Shown here: piece by piece, positions 59,569 to 64,000 of the stretch
Position numbering within the stretch: position 1 is the stretch's first letter
Layout: the number at the start of each line of letters is the position of its first letter
DNA from: Anaerostipes hominis (ex Lee et al. 2021)
GTDB lineage: Bacteria; Bacillota; Clostridia; Lachnospirales; Lachnospiraceae
Assembly (NCBI RefSeq): GCF_002270485.1
Contig: NZ_NQOG01000007.1
Span: 1-64,000, forward strand
Direction: 5' to 3'
DNA: 64,000 nucleotides
Made by a program: the position numbers and the translations under genes
The notes under the pieces: generated by a model
Database searches by the model: none
What the model was told of the DNA's origin: nothing
What the model saw: the letters and a program-made list of their open reading frames with translations, nothing else

Positions 59569-60682
59569 AATTACCATTTTTATAATCAGTACTATTCTGT
59601 TGGCCGTTCTGGGAATTAGTGCGTATAAGGTTACAACCTATTATCTGTATGGAATCCATACAGATGAGATCGACCTTAGTAGTTATCGAAAGCTTGAGGC
59701 TGTCTGCCAGAAAAAAGAGGCTATCAATGATGAGACTATAAAAAATGCGATGGAGTATGAGCTTAGTGAGAACAGGCCATTTACGAAAGAATTAAGAGCA
59801 AAAGTGAAAAAGAAAGATATCGTTAACATTGACTATGATGGATCGGTGGATGGAAACAAATTTGACGGTGGAAACGCAAAAGGATATGACTTAGAAATCG
59901 GATCCGAAACTTTTGTTGATGGCTTTGAAACAAAGCTGATCGGACGAAAGCCAGGAGATAACTTAACGATGCATCTAAAATTTCCAAAGGATTATTATAA
60001 GTCAGATCTTGCTGGAAAAGAGGTTGTTTTCCGTGTCAAGATCAATTTTATTAAAAAGGTCATGGATGTTAAGGAGAATTCTTATGAAGACGATGCCTTT
60101 CTGAAAAAATATACAAAGTACAAAAGCGCTTCTGATTTCAGAAAACAAATTGTATCAAAACTAGAGAAGGAAGAAGAAGTAGTTTTTCAGCAAAATAAAA
60201 GGGAGGCTGCATGGGCAGCCATTGTAAAAAGAGTAAAGGTCAAAAAGCTTTCTAATAAGGAAATTGAGAAAGAAATTGAACAGACGAACGAATATTATGA
60301 ACAATATGCAAAATATATGAACTTACCTATGGATCAATTTCTCGAACAGTATATCGGAATGACCAAAGATAAATACGATGCTCAAAATAGAAAATATGCA
60401 AAAGAAACCGTTTTAGATGACATTCTTGTTTCTGAACTGGCAAAAAAGAAAAACATAAAAGTTTCTGAAAAGGAGTATCAGAGAATGCTTCGTACATATT
60501 ATGAAACTTATCGTTATGATTCCGCAAAAGCATTTGAAATGAATGTAGGAAAGAAAGAACTTCAGAAGCTTTTCTTAAAAATGAAAGTGCAGGATTTTAT
60601 TATAGAACAAACGACCTTTACTTTTCAGACCGAAAGAGAGATGAATGGGTCCACAGCTGACAGTACGGAAGCTTCTGATTAA
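59555..60682 (+). CDS. Membrane-anchored trigger-factor-like peptidyl-prolyl isomerase
   Basis: Encodes 375 residues: an N-terminal membrane helix (FIISTILLAVLGISAYKV), then an FKBP-type domain (VNIDYDGSVDGNKFDGG, EIGSETFVDGFETKLIG, GDNLTMHLKFP), then a long helical trigger-factor C-domain-like chaperone arm (KEIEKEIEQTNEYYEQYAKY to DDILVSELAKKKNI). There is no ribosome-binding TF N-domain. It should work outside the membrane, folding exported element proteins. GAGGAGG is upstream. The gene ends directly at a CATACTAT box. Confidence 0.78.
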   Translation: MKKSKITIFIISTILLAVLGISAYKVTTYYLYGIHTDEIDLSSYRKLEAVCQKKEAINDETIKNAMEYELSENRPFTKELRAKVKKKDIVNIDYDGSVDGNKFDGGNAKGYDLEIGSETFVDGFETKLIGRKPGDNLTMHLKFPKDYYKSDLAGKEVVFRVKINFIKKVMDVKENSYEDDAFLKKYTKYKSASDFRKQIVSKLEKEEEVVFQQNKREAAWAAIVKRVKVKKLSNKEIEKEIEQTNEYYEQYAKYMNLPMDQFLEQYIGMTKDKYDAQNRKYAKETVLDDILVSELAKKKNIKVSEKEYQRMLRTYYETYRYDSAKAFEMNVGKKELQKLFLKMKVQDFIIEQTTFTFQTEREMNGSTADSTEASD

Positions 60683-60743
60683 CATACTATGAATAGAAAC
60701 CATTGAAAGAAGAAGAGGAGCTATATATACGCTCCTCTTTTTG
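60683..60743 (+). promoter_or_regulatory. CATACTAT box followed by a terminator, RecD2 leader
   Basis: CATACTATGAATAGA is followed by an intrinsic terminator (GAGGAGC 60715-60721 / GCTCCTC 60731-60737, T5) before the RecD2 gene at 60767. A transcript from the box would meet the terminator after about 50 nt, so it may be an attenuator, or the terminator belongs only to the upstream operon. Confidence 0.6.
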
Positions 60744-60766
60744 TATGTGAAAGGAGGAGAACTAGT

Positions 60767-62959
60767 ATGGAAGTGGAAATTGATGGGACATATGCGCGTG
60801 TGATCGATCGTGATGAGGAAAGTGGATTTACAATCTTTAAACTTCGTGTAAATAACTGCAAAGAAGAAGCCTTAAAGCTTGATAGGCAGGGAAATATCAC
60901 GGTGAAAGCGGATAGCATTCCATATTACCAACTGGGCTTTCCGTTGCTTATCAAAGGAGAGTATCTTTTAGATGACCATGGATATGGACCAACAATCATT
61001 CATCCTATTGTCACAGAAAAATCCATGGATGAAGTTGTGACGGCAAACTATATTGCTGAGATATGTCGTGGGATAGGGATCGCGACGGCACAAAAGATCA
61101 TAAGAGAGAGTGGGTATGGAACGGATGTTTTTGCATTGGCATGCAGCGCAGATGCTAAAGATACCTTAAAGAGACTCGGTGTAGCAAAGAGTGCAATCCG
61201 GGAATTTATTACAAACGTTAAACGGACCGTTGAGGAGCGAAAACTTTTAGAATGGCTCCATCCATATAATGTAAGCTATGCTTCCGTAGTCAAACTTTAT
61301 GAAACTTATGGGGACGATGCAAAAAATCAATTAGAAAAATATCCGTATACTGTTGGGAAAATGATCGGTTTAACTTTTGATAAGATGGACGCTATTGCCA
61401 AAAAATCCGGAATCGATTGTGCAGATTATGATCGGATTATTACCGCAGTCAAGGGAGCGCTCCTAAATAATGAATCAAAAGGGCATACTTATGGACTGCA
61501 GGAAGATATCGTAAAGGCGGCTCAGAAGCTACTTCGAACATCATCCTATCCTTCGATCATTCCGGCGACAACTATAACAAATCATATGGAGCGGTGCCAA
61601 GGAATTGTTAAGGAACTGGCAAAAAAACCTCGTGTTTTCCTAAAAAATACGTTTAAGGATGAGCTGAATATTGCTCGTCAGGTTCTAAGATTGAGAGACT
61701 CAGCAATAACTACTCCTTTCGTACCTGAAATTGTTGATTATGTGGCTTTAGAGACCGGTATGACCTATGCTGTGCAGCAGCGCAACTCTTTTAATCTCCT
61801 TCGGACGACTGGTCTTAAGATATTGACTGGAGGACCGGGAACTGGAAAAACAACAACGATTCTTGGATTGATCGCCGGCTATCAATATATGTATCCAGAA
61901 GCGGTTGTTAGAATCTGTGCTCCGACTGGAAGAGCAGCGCAAAGAGCTTCTGAAAGTACCGGCATGGAAGCGGTCACTGCTCACAGGCTGTTGGAATATT
62001 GTCCTTATGGAGACAGGGATGATACTGCAATGATGAAAAATGAGAATGACCCAATTGAAGCAGACTTTATCGTTGTTGATGAAGTTTCTATGGCAGATAA
62101 CTATTTGATGAGCAAACTTCTCAGTGCTGTAAAATCCGGAGGAATCATCATTTTGGTTGGAGATATTAACCAACTTCCTTCCGTTGGCTGTGGAGATGTT
62201 TTACATGACTTGATCTACAGCGGAAAGGTCGATGTATGTCAGTTGACGGAAGTTTATCGTCAAGCTGCAGACTCAACGATCATCAAAAACTCCAGAAAGA
62301 TCAATCTTGGAGAGACGGACCTGCTTGAAGATGAAGATTTTCGGATTATCAAATGTTCCGATCAACAGGAAATGATTTTAGAGATCTCTAAACTAGAAGA
62401 AAAATATCATAAAGAAGATGATAAATATTTTGCCCAAACCTTGGCCCCGGCTCACAAACCCTTGGCAGGCGTTGAAAATTTAAATCGAACGCTTCAGAGG
62501 AAGATCAATGAGTCAAATGAGGGAAGAAGTCTACGGTTTGGAAAGAAGAGGTTCTTTTTGCATGATAAAGTTATCATGCTCCAGAACAATTATAACCTGG
62601 GAAATGGATATTATAACGGCGATATCGGAGAAGTTGTTTCTGTGGAGAATGGCGTACTGACCGTTTTGATACGCAACGAAGAATTTATTATTACGAGAGA
62701 TCTGATTGCGAAACACATTGATCTTTCGTATTGTAAGACGATCCATAAGGCACAAGGCAGCGAATATCCAGTTGTGATCATTTCATTACCACACTGTATG
62801 AGCCTCCAAAGGAATCTTTTATATACAGGGGTCACCCGAGCGAAGTTTAAAGTAGCTATCGTTGAGGAGGATGGGGCACTTTTATATGCGATTGCAAAGG
62901 ATCAAACCGGGCAAAGGAAAACGATGCTCATGGAACGTATTCTTCAACATTTAAAATAG
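60767..62959 (+). CDS. RecD2-like helicase
   Basis: Encodes 730 residues, the usual RecD2 size. An N-terminal OB-like part (VEIDGTYARVIDRDEESGFTI) and helix-hairpin-helix repeats (ICRGIGIATAQKI) precede the SF1B helicase: GGPGTGKTTT (Walker A), VDEVSMADNYL (Walker B), VGDINQLPSVG, and a C-terminal HKAQGSEYP motif. It is a 5'-3' DNA helicase for replication or repair. GGAGG is 8-9 nt upstream. A second RecD2-like gene follows. Confidence 0.88.
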   Translation: MEVEIDGTYARVIDRDEESGFTIFKLRVNNCKEEALKLDRQGNITVKADSIPYYQLGFPLLIKGEYLLDDHGYGPTIIHPIVTEKSMDEVVTANYIAEICRGIGIATAQKIIRESGYGTDVFALACSADAKDTLKRLGVAKSAIREFITNVKRTVEERKLLEWLHPYNVSYASVVKLYETYGDDAKNQLEKYPYTVGKMIGLTFDKMDAIAKKSGIDCADYDRIITAVKGALLNNESKGHTYGLQEDIVKAAQKLLRTSSYPSIIPATTITNHMERCQGIVKELAKKPRVFLKNTFKDELNIARQVLRLRDSAITTPFVPEIVDYVALETGMTYAVQQRNSFNLLRTTGLKILTGGPGTGKTTTILGLIAGYQYMYPEAVVRICAPTGRAAQRASESTGMEAVTAHRLLEYCPYGDRDDTAMMKNENDPIEADFIVVDEVSMADNYLMSKLLSAVKSGGIIILVGDINQLPSVGCGDVLHDLIYSGKVDVCQLTEVYRQAADSTIIKNSRKINLGETDLLEDEDFRIIKCSDQQEMILEISKLEEKYHKEDDKYFAQTLAPAHKPLAGVENLNRTLQRKINESNEGRSLRFGKKRFFLHDKVIMLQNNYNLGNGYYNGDIGEVVSVENGVLTVLIRNEEFIITRDLIAKHIDLSYCKTIHKAQGSEYPVVIISLPHCMSLQRNLLYTGVTRAKFKVAIVEEDGALLYAIAKDQTGQRKTMLMERILQHLK

Positions 62960-62970
62960 GAGGAGAAATC

Positions 62971-64000
62971 ATGAATTACATAGAAATCAAGGGGAAAATC
63001 GTGAAGGTGTTTGCTTCTAATATCAGCTGGGCATCCATTCTTATATTTCTTGAGGAAGAATGCTTTCAAAGCAAAGAAGTTCAGGCGATGCATTTGAAGG
63101 ATCATGTTATGAAAGCGGCGGGGAATATCATGAGTGCCGGTGAGGAATGTGAGATCACAGCAAAGGGTTACGCAAAGATCGATCCGAAATATGGATTACA
63201 ATTTCACGTACTGGAAAGCAGCATTAGGGAACCTAAGACAGAACAATCCATTTTTAAGTTTTTAACAAAGTTTATTGATGGGGTTGGTGATATTACAGCA
63301 AGGGCTGCTGTCAACACATTTGGTGTAGCAACTCTGGATGTGATTAAGAACCATCCAGAACGACTTGTGGAAGCTGGTGTAAGCAAAAAGAAGGCAGAAA
63401 AAATCCATGAATCATATTTAAGCAATAAGATTTATGAAGAAATCTCAGATTTTTTTCACGGGGATGTTACACAAAATCAGGTCATAAAAATTTATCATGC
63501 TTTTGGAAAAGATTCCATCAGACGGCTGAAAGAAAACGTTTATTTTCTGATCACGGATCTGGATGGCTTTGGTTTTAAAAAAGTCGATAAACTTGCCTTG
63601 GCCTCTGGAATCCAAAGGGACTCCCAGATCCGGATTGACGCGGCGATCACTGAAATTCTAAAGCAAAATGAATTTCAGGGGAATTGTTATTGTGAGGTTG
63701 ATGCTTTTGAATCACTGGCCCGGGATTTTCTAAAGGAAAACTGCGTTGATCCTAAGGTAGTTGCCAAATGTTTGGCTGAACAGCATAGGCTCCGTAACAT
63801 TGTCATCCGTGAGGATAAGATCTATCGGAGGGCAGTGTATGATGCGGAAGATAATGTGGCCAAGAAAATTGTAGAGCTATGTAAAAGAACGAAAGGGTTT
63901 TATGAGTCAAAGGATATCGAAGCTGCCTATCAGACCTTGTCCCATGGATTTTATTCATTGGATGAAATTCAAAAGAAAGCAGTTTTCCGTTCTCTAAGGA
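62971..64000 (+). CDS. Second RecD2-like helicase, cut by the window edge
   Basis: An open frame of 343 codons from ATG 62971 (AGGAGG 7 nt upstream) to the edge. It has the N-terminal plan of RecD2: OB-like start (MNYIEIKGKIVKVFASN), then hairpin repeats (FIDGVGDITARAAVNTFG; DLDGFGFKKVDKLA), and reaches the region before Walker A (YSLDEIQKKAVFRSL). The helicase motifs would lie beyond the window. It is a divergent tandem paralogue of the gene before it. Confidence 0.85.
   Translation, partial: MNYIEIKGKIVKVFASNISWASILIFLEEECFQSKEVQAMHLKDHVMKAAGNIMSAGEECEITAKGYAKIDPKYGLQFHVLESSIREPKTEQSIFKFLTKFIDGVGDITARAAVNTFGVATLDVIKNHPERLVEAGVSKKKAEKIHESYLSNKIYEEISDFFHGDVTQNQVIKIYHAFGKDSIRRLKENVYFLITDLDGFGFKKVDKLALASGIQRDSQIRIDAAITEILKQNEFQGNCYCEVDAFESLARDFLKENCVDPKVVAKCLAEQHRLRNIVIREDKIYRRAVYDAEDNVAKKIVELCKRTKGFYESKDIEAAYQTLSHGFYSLDEIQKKAVFRSLR

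Noticed and set aside
6840-64000. Prophage interpretation of the element
   Set aside because: No capsid, portal, terminase, tail or holin genes were found; partition, sortase and wall-hydrolase genes fit a plasmid-like or conjugative element better.
1-64000. tRNA, rRNA or CRISPR array
   Set aside because: No cloverleaf with conserved T-loop and acceptor, no rRNA sequence and no regular repeat-spacer array were seen; the T-loop-like P3 hairpin at 49859-49876 has a 6-nt loop and lacks the rest of a tRNA.

Overview
The window looks like a chromosome of a Gram-positive anaerobe of the class Clostridia, probably Lachnospiraceae-like. The genes are AT-rich, the ribosome-binding sites are strong AGGAGG-type, and the left flank carries a paired NifU/IscU-like protein and GGGtGRT protein, sugar aldolase and fermentative alcohol dehydrogenase genes typical of that group. 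The assignment comes from gene content only.

The left ~6.8 kb is ordinary chromosome. It holds a catabolic operon (class II aldolase, zinc alcohol dehydrogenase, SorC-type regulator, iron alcohol dehydrogenase) and then the IscU-like/GGGtGRT pair, each block closed by an intrinsic terminator. Between about 6.84 and 7.2 kb lies the left junction of a large integrated element: four helically phased TTGGTTAC repeats, five TGTATCCCTAA repeats (four of them about 31 bp apart), and then three overlapping tyrosine-recombinase genes on the minus strand. Only the first recombinase keeps its catalytic residues.

From about 10 kb to the right edge everything belongs to this element, and the right end is not in the window. 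It has a replication/segregation core: seven 18-bp palindromes next to an archaeo-eukaryotic-primase-like replication protein, an actin-like ParM with a ParR-like partner, SSB, RecU, a CHC2 zinc-finger protein, two tandem RecD2-like helicases and a Dam-type methylase. It has an envelope-modifying set: glucosaminidase, C39-like peptidase, sortase B, 3D-domain protein, membrane-anchored trigger-factor-like foldase, lipoprotein and CxxC/Ig-like repeat surface protein. It also has host-interaction genes: a ClpX paralogue that keeps an IGF tripeptide, caspase-like and M50-like proteases, a zeta-type toxin, a Thg1-like protein, a CDC123-like ATP-grasp protein, SLOG and ASCH proteins. No phage structural genes, no relaxase or type IV secretion genes, no tRNA and no CRISPR were seen, so calling it an integrative and conjugative element is an inference.

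The main discovery candidate is regulatory. The octamer CATACTAT occurs 22 times exactly, plus at least 6 one-base variants, almost always intergenic, in the direction of the downstream gene, just before the Shine-Dalgarno sequence and often just after a terminator. The extended form is CATACTATnnATrgA. The element encodes its own sigma-70-family factor (57228-58151, minus), whose operon lacks this box and instead has a housekeeping-like extended -10 promoter. This suggests a self-contained sigma-driven regulon of cassette-like operons. A second candidate is a 130-nt leader with a predicted three-helix junction between one such box and the Thg1-like gene; its first helix would begin almost at the predicted RNA 5' end.
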